Of a stretch of DNA of 11,422 bases, positions 1 through 6,796 are shown one piece after another. The DNA is from an uncultured Bacteroidota bacterium. GTDB lineage: Bacteria; Bacteroidota; Bacteroidia; Bacteroidales; SZUA-534. The stretch spans positions 1 to 11,422 of the forward strand of contig CALBPW010000197.1 of NCBI GenBank assembly GCA_937899145.1. The letters run 5' to 3'. The position numbers were made by a program, and so were the translations under genes. The notes below the pieces were generated by a model, which worked only from the letters and a program-made list of their open reading frames with translations, searched no databases and was not told where the DNA came from. Positions within the stretch are counted from its first letter, which is position 1. Every line of letters starts with the position of its first letter.

Positions 1-470
1 CCAGAATCGAAATTGTGAGAAAAGCTCCTCAAAAACCTGAGGCGGAAGGAAACGTAGCAAAACCTGCAAAATCTGCAGACGGCGAAAGAAAACCGTTTAA
101 AAAAGAAGGCGGAGATAAGAAACTTGTTGAAAGGAGAATCATACCTCAGGAAATATATGAAGGAAAGGGTTCTGCAAAAAGACGAAACGACGGACGAAAA
201 AAAGACAAAGATTTTAAAAGTGGAAAAATACAAGCAAAGGATAAATTTTATCCTTTATTAACATGGCGGCGCAACTTGCGCATATTGTTCAGGAATGTTT
301 TGCGGATAATGGGGTCTTGCGCCCAATTAGGATATTTACTTGGTTGTGTTGATTGTGTTGTGAAATTCACACTTACAATATTTTCAGCCACTTGCACAAT
401 CTCCCAACTTGCGCTGAAAGTGTCAAGGCGTTCAATATTTTTCTTTTTGGCAACCAAATCGGTTTGTTGA
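1..470 (+). CDS. 3' end of an unidentified gene with a strongly basic C-terminal tail (5' truncated)
   Basis: The frame is open from the window edge (first full codon at position 3), so the GTG at 15 is most likely internal. Translation gives a hydrophilic tail rich in Lys, Arg, Glu and Gly, with stretches such as KPFKKEGG, AKRRNDGRKK and KKDKDFKSGK. Such tails are common at the ends of RNA-binding proteins (DEAD-box helicases, pseudouridine synthases), but no catalytic domain is in view, so I give no function. Composition changes abruptly after about position 247: from there to the TGA at 468-470 the frame is simply the antisense of the well-supported START gene. The true end is therefore uncertain. 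A one-base slip at the A7 run (197-203) would end the protein at the TAA at 215-217, before the neighbour begins. Coding is likely for 1-200 and doubtful after 247. Confidence 0.5.
   Translation, partial: RIEIVRKAPQKPEAEGNVAKPAKSADGERKPFKKEGGDKKLVERRIIPQEIYEGKGSAKRRNDGRKKDKDFKSGKIQAKDKFYPLLTWRRNLRILFRNVLRIMGSCAQLGYLLGCVDCVVKFTLTIFSATCTISQLALKVSRRSIFFFLATKSVC
236..256. terminator. AT-rich palindrome at the 3' ends of two convergent genes, possible bidirectional terminator
   Basis: AAAGGATAAA (236-245) and TTTATCCTTT (247-256) are a perfect 10-bp inverted repeat around a single T. The repeat covers the stop codon of the minus-strand START gene (248-250) and lies where the plus-strand gene should end. 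The position suits a shared terminator. However, the stem has few GC pairs, some centre pairs must open to form a loop, and no U-tract follows directly on either strand (a TTTTT lies several bases away on the minus strand). It is a weak candidate. Confidence 0.3.
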
Positions 471-889
471 TAGATATTTAACTTGATTTTATTATCTGAA
501 CGGGTTATAACATATTTAGATACAATATCTTGCTTACCTACCGGCCAAGGTGCGTCAAGCAAAGTGTAAACATAAAATTCATTTTCGTCTTTACGGCTAA
601 TAATGTAGCAATTTTCAACATTGCTCATCCAAATATCGGTTTTGTTTGGGTCGGTCAAAATGGCTAATAAATCGTCGGGTGCACATTTCAGAAGCATTTT
701 TCCCGAGCGCTCGCGAGCCCGCTGCTTGTCAAGCGAAATCCAACGTTCAAAAACTTTTATGTTATAGTCTTTATCCTCGGTAACCAAAACCCAATTGGCA
801 TCATTATCGGCATTGCCCTCATCGGCAAACGATAAATTTACCATTAACAAACTTATTGTCAGGAATATAATTTTATATATTGATTTCAT
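248..889 (-). CDS. Secreted START-domain (SRPBCC superfamily) protein
   Basis: 213 residues. An N-terminal signal peptide is visible: MKSIYK, a hydrophobic core, then LSFA with probable cleavage near residue 22, which predicts a periplasmic or exported protein. Residues about 32-210 read as one START-like lipid-binding fold. The opening is W-x-L-V-x-E-x-x-x-I-x-V-F-x-R (33-49). A segment with W87 (DIWMSN) is followed by a YTLLDAPWPVGKQDIV block (109-122), matching the family's PWPV...RD signature. A C-terminal amphipathic stretch (FLNNMRKLRRHV) fits the closing helix. START domains bind lipids or other hydrophobic ligands; bacterial members are poorly characterised and the ligand cannot be read from sequence. 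The gene stands alone, divergent from the PASTA operon across 139 bp and convergent with the gene at the left edge. I found no convincing TAnnTTTG promoter for it; the best match (TAAATTCG, about 25 bp upstream of the ATG) lacks a well-placed TTG. Confidence 0.85.
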   Translation of the reverse strand: MKSIYKIIFLTISLLMVNLSFADEGNADNDANWVLVTEDKDYNIKVFERWISLDKQRARERSGKMLLKCAPDDLLAILTDPNKTDIWMSNVENCYIISRKDENEFYVYTLLDAPWPVGKQDIVSKYVITRSDNKIKLNIYQQTDLVAKKKNIERLDTFSASWEIVQVAENIVSVNFTTQSTQPSKYPNWAQDPIIRKTFLNNMRKLRRHVNKG

Positions 890-938
890 CAGCGATATAA
901 AAACGATGCGAATTTAGCAGATTATCTGACAATTGAGA

Positions 939-957
939 CATTTTTTTGCAAAAAATG
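939..957. repeat. Short AT-rich inverted repeat between divergent genes
   Basis: CATTTTTT (939-946) and AAAAAATG (950-957) form 8-bp arms around TGC, in the 139-bp space between the divergent START and PASTA genes. It could be an operator, but A/T runs give such palindromes easily by chance, so functional weight is low. Apart from this and the promoter-like sequence at 980-1011, I see nothing else in the intergenic region. Confidence 0.2.
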
Positions 958-979
958 AAATATCCGATTACGTTCAACG

Positions 980-1011
980 TTGTAGATTATTCAAAAGATA
1001 GTTTACTTTTG
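980..1011 (+). promoter_or_regulatory. Candidate Bacteroidota-type promoter for the PASTA-T9SS-rluD-U32 operon
   Basis: TACTTTTG at 1004-1011 is an exact match to the Bacteroidota -7 consensus TAnnTTTG. A TTG lies at 980-982, 21 bp upstream, within the usual range for the -33 element. Transcription would start near 1015-1017, leaving a leader of only about a dozen bases before the ATG at 1029. That leader is A-rich (GGAAAAGAGAAAGCT), which suits Bacteroidota initiation, where Shine-Dalgarno sites are often weak. The match is by eye only. Confidence 0.4.
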
Positions 1012-1028
1012 TCGGAAAAGAGAAAGCT

Positions 1029-1862
1029 ATGAGTGAAAAAGAAAATACCGATAAAAAATCTTCAATAAGACAAAAATTTGTTCGTATCGGAAAAGTTACA
1101 GGGCTTATTGCAGGCTTCTATCTTATTGTATTTATTACACTTACGATTTTTATCCGATTTTACACGCATCATAATCAAAGCATTTCAGTGCCCGATTTCA
1201 AAAGTTTGACACTCAATCGCGCCACGCAAATTGCCAATCATGAAAATCTGCAACTGCGCATCATCGATTCAACTTTTATCGATTATATGCCACGAGGTTG
1301 CATTGTTGACCAAAATCCGCGTCCGGGCACACACGTAAAGCGTAATCGGACAATTTTTTTAACTACAAACGCATTTAGCCGTGCAAAGGTTGAAATGCCA
1401 AGGTTAGTCGGACTATCATATCGTCAAGGTAAGGCCACGCTTGAAATGCAGGGGTTGCACGTTGGACAGCTCATTTATCAACCCGACTTTGCCAAAAACA
1501 ACATACTCAAGCAGATGTACAATGGCGCGCCAATAAATGCCGGGACAATGATTGAAGCAGGTTCAAGAATTGATCTTGTGCTTGGCGACGGCTACGAAAA
1601 CAACTATACCATTCCGCTGCCAAATCTTACTGGAATGACCTATTTTGAAGCTGCCAATGAGTTAAACAATGCCTATCTGAATGTTGGCAATGTTACAATA
1701 ATTGATGCTTTTTCGCCCGCCGACACTATAAATGCAAAAGTGTACAAGCAAGCGCCAGCCTACACTGGAAAAGAATCGCGCGCACCAATTGGAGCGCGAA
1801 TAGACATTTGGTTAACACCCGAAAAATCAAACAATATTGAAGCCATCAATCTAAATGATTAA
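1029..1862 (+). CDS. PASTA-domain membrane protein (three PASTA repeats)
   Basis: 277 residues: a basic cytoplasmic segment (1-20), one transmembrane helix (about 21-43), then three extracytoplasmic PASTA repeats at about 51-115, 120-187 and 194-264. Each repeat opens with the hallmark V/I-P-x-L/F (SVPDFKSL, EMPRLVGL, PLPNLTGM), has a helix with A-x-x-x-L-like spacing, and contains or ends near a Q/N-x-P/A-x-x-G element (DQNPRPGTHV, QAPAYTGKES). In Gram-positive bacteria PASTA repeats sense muropeptides or organise the divisome, as parts of Ser/Thr kinases or penicillin-binding proteins. Here there is no kinase or transpeptidase domain, so a periplasmic peptidoglycan-linked role is inference only. 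It is the first gene of the operon and its stop overlaps the next start by 8 nt, suggesting translational coupling. In my recollection, PASTA genes beside rluD-type genes are common in Bacteroidota. Confidence 0.88.
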   Translation: MSEKENTDKKSSIRQKFVRIGKVTGLIAGFYLIVFITLTIFIRFYTHHNQSISVPDFKSLTLNRATQIANHENLQLRIIDSTFIDYMPRGCIVDQNPRPGTHVKRNRTIFLTTNAFSRAKVEMPRLVGLSYRQGKATLEMQGLHVGQLIYQPDFAKNNILKQMYNGAPINAGTMIEAGSRIDLVLGDGYENNYTIPLPNLTGMTYFEAANELNNAYLNVGNVTIIDAFSPADTINAKVYKQAPAYTGKESRAPIGARIDIWLTPEKSNNIEAINLND

Positions 1863-3714
1863 AAAACTGATATTTACGTTAGGTTTGAGTATTGGTATCA
1901 TTGCCCTACAAGCGCAAGAATATCTAATGCCAACAATTGCGCAAAACACTGATAATAAACAATATCAAACCATTTTACGTAGTGTTTCGTCAACTTTGCA
2001 ATTGCCGTTCATCGACGATTTCAGCTACGATAGTTCAACTCCCGACCCTACACTTTGGACAAACCGTGGAGTTAACATTAATAATAATTTCGGCATAAAT
2101 CCATATTCAGTTGGTGTTGCCACTTTTGATGCGGTTGACGCCGATGGTCTGCATTACGAACACGCGTCAAGTTCTCCTTATCTGTCTGATTTTCTGACAT
2201 CCAACTATATCGATTTAAGTTGCGCTGATAGCACAAGTACATATCTAAGTTTCTATTATCAGCCACAAGGCAACGGCAATGCACCCGAGGTTAACGACTC
2301 GCTTATTTTACAAATAACTGCCGGCGATGGCAAATGGACAAACATTTGGGCGTCGGCAGGAACTGACTACGCAAATTTCCGCAAAAACACTCTTCATATT
2401 GCGCCTAATAGACCTGATACACTGGAATTTGCACTTGTAATGTTGCCAATCAACGAAGCAAAATATTTTACCAACAAATTTCAATTCCGATTTTTCAACT
2501 ACGCAAGTTTAGCAGGCAGTTTCAACCCGTCGGCAACCATCAATTGCGACCATTGGAATATTGACTTTGTGTATTTAAACGACAATCGTTCTGCCTCTGA
2601 CACTGTATTTTACGATATCGCGTTTGTTGAGCCTGCCGTTACAATGCTAAAAAATTTCACATCAATACCATGGCGTCACTACACATCGGCTATCGAAACA
2701 GAGAACACACGAATTGGCATACATCTGCGAAACCATTGGCAAAACGATATGAAAGCAGAAGTGCGCATTCGCATAAAAGACGTTGATAACAACACATGGC
2801 TAAACGACTCAATCACCTTAGGTTCAAGCAATTACGGCGCACAATACAACACAAACATTGTTTATTCGTACGATGAAAACCCGATTGTGTACGATGACCG
2901 CAAAGAAGCAACGTATCTGTTTGAATGTGAGCTATATCCGGATAAAGACGAACTTATTGCAGGAAACAATAAATTCTACACATACCAGCACTTCGGAAAC
3001 TACTATTCATACGATGATGGAACAGCCGAAAACGCCTACGGAGTTGATGCAGCGTCGTCGCAAGTGGCGTATCTTTATACACCCTACAAAGCCGATTATC
3101 TGAGCGGATTGAGCATCTGCTTTTTGCCAAGCAATCCGATTGAAAGTGCGGCATCGAGTTTTTACATTTGCGCGTGGGAAAATAATGGCGGCAAACCCGG
3201 AAAACAAATACTATCAGAAGAAGCTGTCCGCCCCGATTTTACTGGCATTGCCAACGAATTTATGAACTTCAAATTCAGCAATCCTCTTTATGTTGATAAA
3301 AGCGTTTTTGTAGGTTGGCAACAAACAAACGATTTACGGCTGAATGTTGGCTGGGACGTAAATCGATATAGCCAAAACAAAATTTTCTACAACACAACAG
3401 GCGTTTGGCTACCAACAAGTTTTAGCGGCTCGCTAAGGCTAAGACCGATTTTCGGTGATTTTCAATCAGATATAGATGAAAAAATAGTTGACAATTGCCA
3501 ATTATCAGTTTTTCCAAACCCCACAAAAACATCACTGACAATCAATGGATTATACACTGACAGCGTTGAAATTTGTATTTATACCAATTGCGGACAACTA
3601 ATAAAATCCACGACTTCCGCAAATATCGACGTAAGCGATTTAAAATCAGGATTTTACATTATAAAAGTAAATTTCAACAATCACACATCGATTTTAAAGT
3701 TTATTAAACAATAA
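1855..3714 (+). CDS. T9SS type A sorting-domain protein of unknown function
   Basis: 619 residues. A signal peptide (MIKKLIF, hydrophobic core, LQA with cleavage near residue 20) is followed by a large extracellular region. The last about 70 residues form a type IX secretion type A C-terminal sorting domain: LSVFPNP at 550-556, a GQLI turn, DVSDLKSGFYIIKV, and a basic end (KFIKQ). The protein should cross the inner membrane by Sec and the outer membrane by T9SS, with the domain then removed and the protein released or anchored. The middle region has aromatic-rich beta-sandwich-like stretches, including an early FIDDFSYDSS...LWTNRGV block and a DDGTAENAYGV segment around residue 388. I see no protease or glycosidase active-site motif. 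The start overlaps the PASTA stop by 8 nt (ATGATTAA), so the two are probably translated together. The exact role is unknown. Confidence 0.85.
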   Translation: MIKKLIFTLGLSIGIIALQAQEYLMPTIAQNTDNKQYQTILRSVSSTLQLPFIDDFSYDSSTPDPTLWTNRGVNINNNFGINPYSVGVATFDAVDADGLHYEHASSSPYLSDFLTSNYIDLSCADSTSTYLSFYYQPQGNGNAPEVNDSLILQITAGDGKWTNIWASAGTDYANFRKNTLHIAPNRPDTLEFALVMLPINEAKYFTNKFQFRFFNYASLAGSFNPSATINCDHWNIDFVYLNDNRSASDTVFYDIAFVEPAVTMLKNFTSIPWRHYTSAIETENTRIGIHLRNHWQNDMKAEVRIRIKDVDNNTWLNDSITLGSSNYGAQYNTNIVYSYDENPIVYDDRKEATYLFECELYPDKDELIAGNNKFYTYQHFGNYYSYDDGTAENAYGVDAASSQVAYLYTPYKADYLSGLSICFLPSNPIESAASSFYICAWENNGGKPGKQILSEEAVRPDFTGIANEFMNFKFSNPLYVDKSVFVGWQQTNDLRLNVGWDVNRYSQNKIFYNTTGVWLPTSFSGSLRLRPIFGDFQSDIDEKIVDNCQLSVFPNPTKTSLTINGLYTDSVEICIYTNCGQLIKSTTSANIDVSDLKSGFYIIKVNFNNHTSILKFIKQ

Positions 3715-3722
3715 TCGGCAAA

Positions 3723-4805
3723 ATGGCAATAGATAACGAACTTGAAGATTTTGAAGATTTAGACGATGAAGAATTAGAGAAATCTGATAACAGTCTGAAT
3801 ACCAATCTTTTTGAGCATTATCGATTTGAGGTGAGCAAAGGACAAGGTTTGCTACGCATCGATAAATTTTTACAAGCAAAAATTGAAAATGCGTCGCGTT
3901 CAAAAATTCAAGCAGCCGCTGATGCCGGAGGTATTATTGTTAATGGTAACGCTGTAAAATCGAACTACCGAATAAAGCCCGACGACATTATTCAAGTGAT
4001 GCTGACCTATCCACCACGCGAAATTCAGATAATACCTGAAGACATACCGCTTGATGTTGTTTTTGAGGACGATAGTTTTGTTATTGTTAATAAACCGGCC
4101 GGAATGGTTGTTCACCCAAGTTATGGGCACTACACTGGCACGCTAATCAATGCTTTAGCATTCAGATACAAGGATTTACCCATTTTTAATGGTGGCGACG
4201 CACGACCGGGACTTGTCCACCGCATCGACAAAAACACATCAGGTTTGCTTGTAATAGCAAAAAACGACAATGCCAAGTTACACATTGCCAAGCAGTTTTT
4301 CCATCACACATCGCACAGGCGTTATGTAGCATTGGTTTGGGGCAATTTTGAAGAAAACGAAGGCACAATTGTCGGAAACATTGGTCGCAACCTCAGCAAT
4401 CGTAAGATTATGGACGTTTTCCCGGAAGGCAGCGAACATGGCAAACACGCAGTTACACATTATCACGTACTTGAACGCTTTGATTATGTTACACTTATAG
4501 AATGCCGGCTTGAGACAGGGCGCACACATCAAATTCGCGCACACATGCAACATATTGGCCATCCGCTATTTAACGACCCCGAATATGGAGGCAATGAGAT
4601 TTTGAAAGGAACAACATTTAGCAAATACAAGCAATTTATCAATAATTGCTTCGCACTTCTGCCCGGACAGGCATTGCACGCAAAAGAATTAGGTTTTGTG
4701 CATCCCGAAACACACGAGCAAATGATGTTCAACTCTGAACTGCCCGAAAATTTTGCAATAGTAATCAATCGTTGGCGCAACTACACCAATTCACGCACAG
4801 ACTAA
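3723..4805 (+). CDS. rluD: RluA/RluD-family 23S rRNA pseudouridine synthase
   Basis: 360 residues. An acidic N-terminal extension (1-42, many Asp/Glu) precedes an S4 RNA-binding domain (about 43-105: LLRIDKFL, ASRSKIQ, GGIIVNG). The catalytic domain follows: INALAFR at about 142-148; GLVHRIDKNTSGLLVIAK (163-180), with the nucleophile Asp169 in the HR[IL]D signature; RRYVALVWG at about 199-207; and the LETGRTHQIRAHM motif (263-275) typical of the family. E. coli RluD isomerises three uridines in helix 69 of 23S rRNA. The S4 domain and length fit RluD, but RluC or another RluA-family target cannot be excluded, so the symbol is a family-level assignment. The ATG lies 8 nt after the T9SS gene stop with little Shine-Dalgarno, so expression is probably operonic. 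The stop overlaps the next ATG by one base (TAATG). Confidence 0.93.
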   Translation: MAIDNELEDFEDLDDEELEKSDNSLNTNLFEHYRFEVSKGQGLLRIDKFLQAKIENASRSKIQAAADAGGIIVNGNAVKSNYRIKPDDIIQVMLTYPPREIQIIPEDIPLDVVFEDDSFVIVNKPAGMVVHPSYGHYTGTLINALAFRYKDLPIFNGGDARPGLVHRIDKNTSGLLVIAKNDNAKLHIAKQFFHHTSHRRYVALVWGNFEENEGTIVGNIGRNLSNRKIMDVFPEGSEHGKHAVTHYHVLERFDYVTLIECRLETGRTHQIRAHMQHIGHPLFNDPEYGGNEILKGTTFSKYKQFINNCFALLPGQALHAKELGFVHPETHEQMMFNSELPENFAIVINRWRNYTNSRTD

Positions 4806-6784
4806 TGCAACACGCTGATAAACAACAAAATAAACCAGAATTACTATTACCCGTAGGCAATACCGAAAGTCTTTTTGCTGCAATTGAAGGCAAAGCCGAT
4901 GCTATCTACTTGGGGCTCAAAGGTTTTAATGCCCGTGGACGCGCTGCAAACTTCACACAAAACCAATTTAAAACGGTTTGCAAATTAGCTGCGCAAAATC
5001 ATATAAAAGTTTATGTGACACTAAATATTGTCATCAAAAACAACGAAATCGGAGCATTACTTGACACATTGTATTTCCTTTCAAATCAGCAAATTACAGG
5101 AATTATAATACAAGATTGGGGCGTTTTCGGTATAATGCGCCAATATTTTCCGAAACTTATAGCACACGCAAGCACACAAATGGCCACACACAATTCTGTT
5201 GGTGCAAACTATTGTCAACAGATTGGTTTTAAACGAGTTGTACTTGCTCGCGAACTTACTTTCAACGAGTTAAAATTGATACAAGAACGCACAAAAATAG
5301 AAACCGAAATTTTTATTCACGGAGCATTATGTTACTCAATATCAGGACTTTGCCAATTCAGCAGTTATCTTGGCGGAGCTGGCGCAAACCGCGGGCTGTG
5401 CACTCAACCTTGCAGACGTTTTTACAATTGCAATGGTGAAAAACGCACTTTCTTCAGCATGAAAGATAACCAACTGATTACCAAAATAAAAGACCTGTCA
5501 AAAATTGGAGTTGCATCGCTGAAAGTTGAAGGCAGATTAAAATCTGGCGAATACGTTTATACAGTTGCAATCGCATACAGACAAGTTATTGATAATAAAT
5601 TAAATATAACAGACATAGATGACCTTAGCCGACCAAAAACCGAATGGTTTATGGGCGACAAAATAGGTGATGCGATAGCCGATAATCCAAATACAGGCAT
5701 TCGCATTGGTCAAGTTATTGATTGTCATGATGGCACAATTATTTTTACATCAAACATAAAATTAGAGAAAGGGAACAGACTTAGAATAAGAACCGATAAC
5801 GATGTTGACCAAACTGCGTTTATGCTTGACAATTACCGAGTTACAGACAACACATACACTGCCAAAGGATTTCGTGGCCCGGCATCAAAAGGCACCGACA
5901 TCTATCTAACTGCCTACCGCAATAAAAAATTTTGCACTGAGCTACCAACCGCTGCCACAAGCGAACAAAAAATGCCACAAATGATGAAGAAAAACATCAT
6001 CGACAAAATACGAAAGCAACTGATTATCAAATCAAAAAACGAGACTTTTGTTCGCATAGATGACCTTGAATGGTTTAATTGCAGCACCCTTCAAAAAGTT
6101 GACAAAATCATTGTTTCGCTACCAATTTCCGAATGGAAAAATCTATTAAACACAGAAATAAAGCAGCCTTCCATTTTACATAAAATTTGGATTGAACTAC
6201 CAGTTTTCATCAGTGAAACCAAAATTGAAGAAATTGCAAAATTATGTATAGCAATTCGGCAAAAAGGATTTAACAAATTCGTTATTAGCCATTTATCACA
6301 AATGAAATTATTACCACCGCAATGCCGGTTTGCGACAAACGAAAATGTGTACGCCTACAACGATGCCGCAGTGCTATGGCTACAGAAGCAAGGCGCCGAA
6401 TGGTTCATAAATCCCATTGAAAACGAATACGAAAATATGCTAACGGGCGCATGCCGTAACATGGTGATTTCTATGTATTTCCGTCCGCATCTATTCAGTT
6501 CGCGAATGCCTGTAAAACTCACAAGTAACACTTTTACTGACGAGAACAAAAACAGATACATTCGCTACCGGGCCGATGGAATCACAATAATTTCGCCTGA
6601 AAATCCAGTTTGCATAACGCAGTACACCAACAAGTTACGCGCAAAAGGTTTCAACAGATTCTTAATCGACCTACGGCACGAACAGGCAGACAACCAACAT
6701 CTTACACATCTACTAAAATTACTTTCTACATCGGAAGGCATAAAGGGAACTTCGTCATTTAACTTCAAAAAAGGATTGAGGTGA
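4805..6784 (+). CDS. U32-family protein, RlhA-like (probable RNA hydroxylation factor)
   Basis: 659 residues from the ATG at 4805, which overlaps the rluD stop as TAATG. A TTG at 4772 would extend it by 11 residues into rluD but is a poorer choice, because the conserved region starts with ELLLPVGNTESLFAAI just after the ATG. The U32 signature is clear at about residues 168-186: E-I-F-x-x-G-A-L-C-x4-G-x-C-x-F-S. With GLCTQPC it supplies four cysteines (176, 183, 199, 203), spaced as expected for the Fe-S ligands described in some U32 proteins. The family was named as peptidases, but E. coli members hydroxylate RNA: RlhA acts on 23S rRNA C2501 and TrhP on tRNA U34. The length, close to RlhA (about 650) and well above TrhP (about 450), and the long C-terminal region favour the RlhA-like group. 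Substrate is inference. Its neighbour rluD also modifies 23S rRNA. Confidence 0.88.
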   Translation: MQHADKQQNKPELLLPVGNTESLFAAIEGKADAIYLGLKGFNARGRAANFTQNQFKTVCKLAAQNHIKVYVTLNIVIKNNEIGALLDTLYFLSNQQITGIIIQDWGVFGIMRQYFPKLIAHASTQMATHNSVGANYCQQIGFKRVVLARELTFNELKLIQERTKIETEIFIHGALCYSISGLCQFSSYLGGAGANRGLCTQPCRRFYNCNGEKRTFFSMKDNQLITKIKDLSKIGVASLKVEGRLKSGEYVYTVAIAYRQVIDNKLNITDIDDLSRPKTEWFMGDKIGDAIADNPNTGIRIGQVIDCHDGTIIFTSNIKLEKGNRLRIRTDNDVDQTAFMLDNYRVTDNTYTAKGFRGPASKGTDIYLTAYRNKKFCTELPTAATSEQKMPQMMKKNIIDKIRKQLIIKSKNETFVRIDDLEWFNCSTLQKVDKIIVSLPISEWKNLLNTEIKQPSILHKIWIELPVFISETKIEEIAKLCIAIRQKGFNKFVISHLSQMKLLPPQCRFATNENVYAYNDAAVLWLQKQGAEWFINPIENEYENMLTGACRNMVISMYFRPHLFSSRMPVKLTSNTFTDENKNRYIRYRADGITIISPENPVCITQYTNKLRAKGFNRFLIDLRHEQADNQHLTHLLKLLSTSEGIKGTSSFNFKKGLR

Positions 6785-6796
6785 ATAATCACTCAA
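6766..6796 (-). terminator. Candidate intrinsic terminator of the SUI1-SNF2 operon
   Basis: On the minus strand TTGAGTGA (6796-6789) and TCACCTCAA (6784-6776) pair as an 8-bp stem with one bulged base and a 4-nt TTAT loop. After TCC comes a run of six T (6766-6771), the expected order for an intrinsic terminator. The hairpin covers the stop codons of both convergent genes, and the U-run lies inside the 3' end of the U32 gene. On the plus strand the hairpin is followed by A's, so it would not end the U32 operon. The stem is weak, so confidence is moderate. Confidence 0.4.

Noticed and set aside
15..470. A complete gene starting at the GTG at position 15
   Set aside because: The frame is open to the window edge, there is no ribosome binding site, and the protein begins inside a low-complexity tail. 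It is treated as a 3' fragment.
640..700. Small plus-strand or RNA gene within the START gene region
   Set aside because: No hairpin, promoter or conserved pattern stands out; sequence is accounted for by the START coding frame.
890..1028. A TAAATTCG box as promoter of the START gene
   Set aside because: It has one mismatch to TAnnTTTG and no TTG at a suitable distance upstream; too weak to list as a feature.
4772..4804. TTG start giving the U32 protein 11 extra residues
   Set aside because: It lies inside the rluD coding end. The ATG at 4805 makes a TAATG overlap and sits just before the conserved region.
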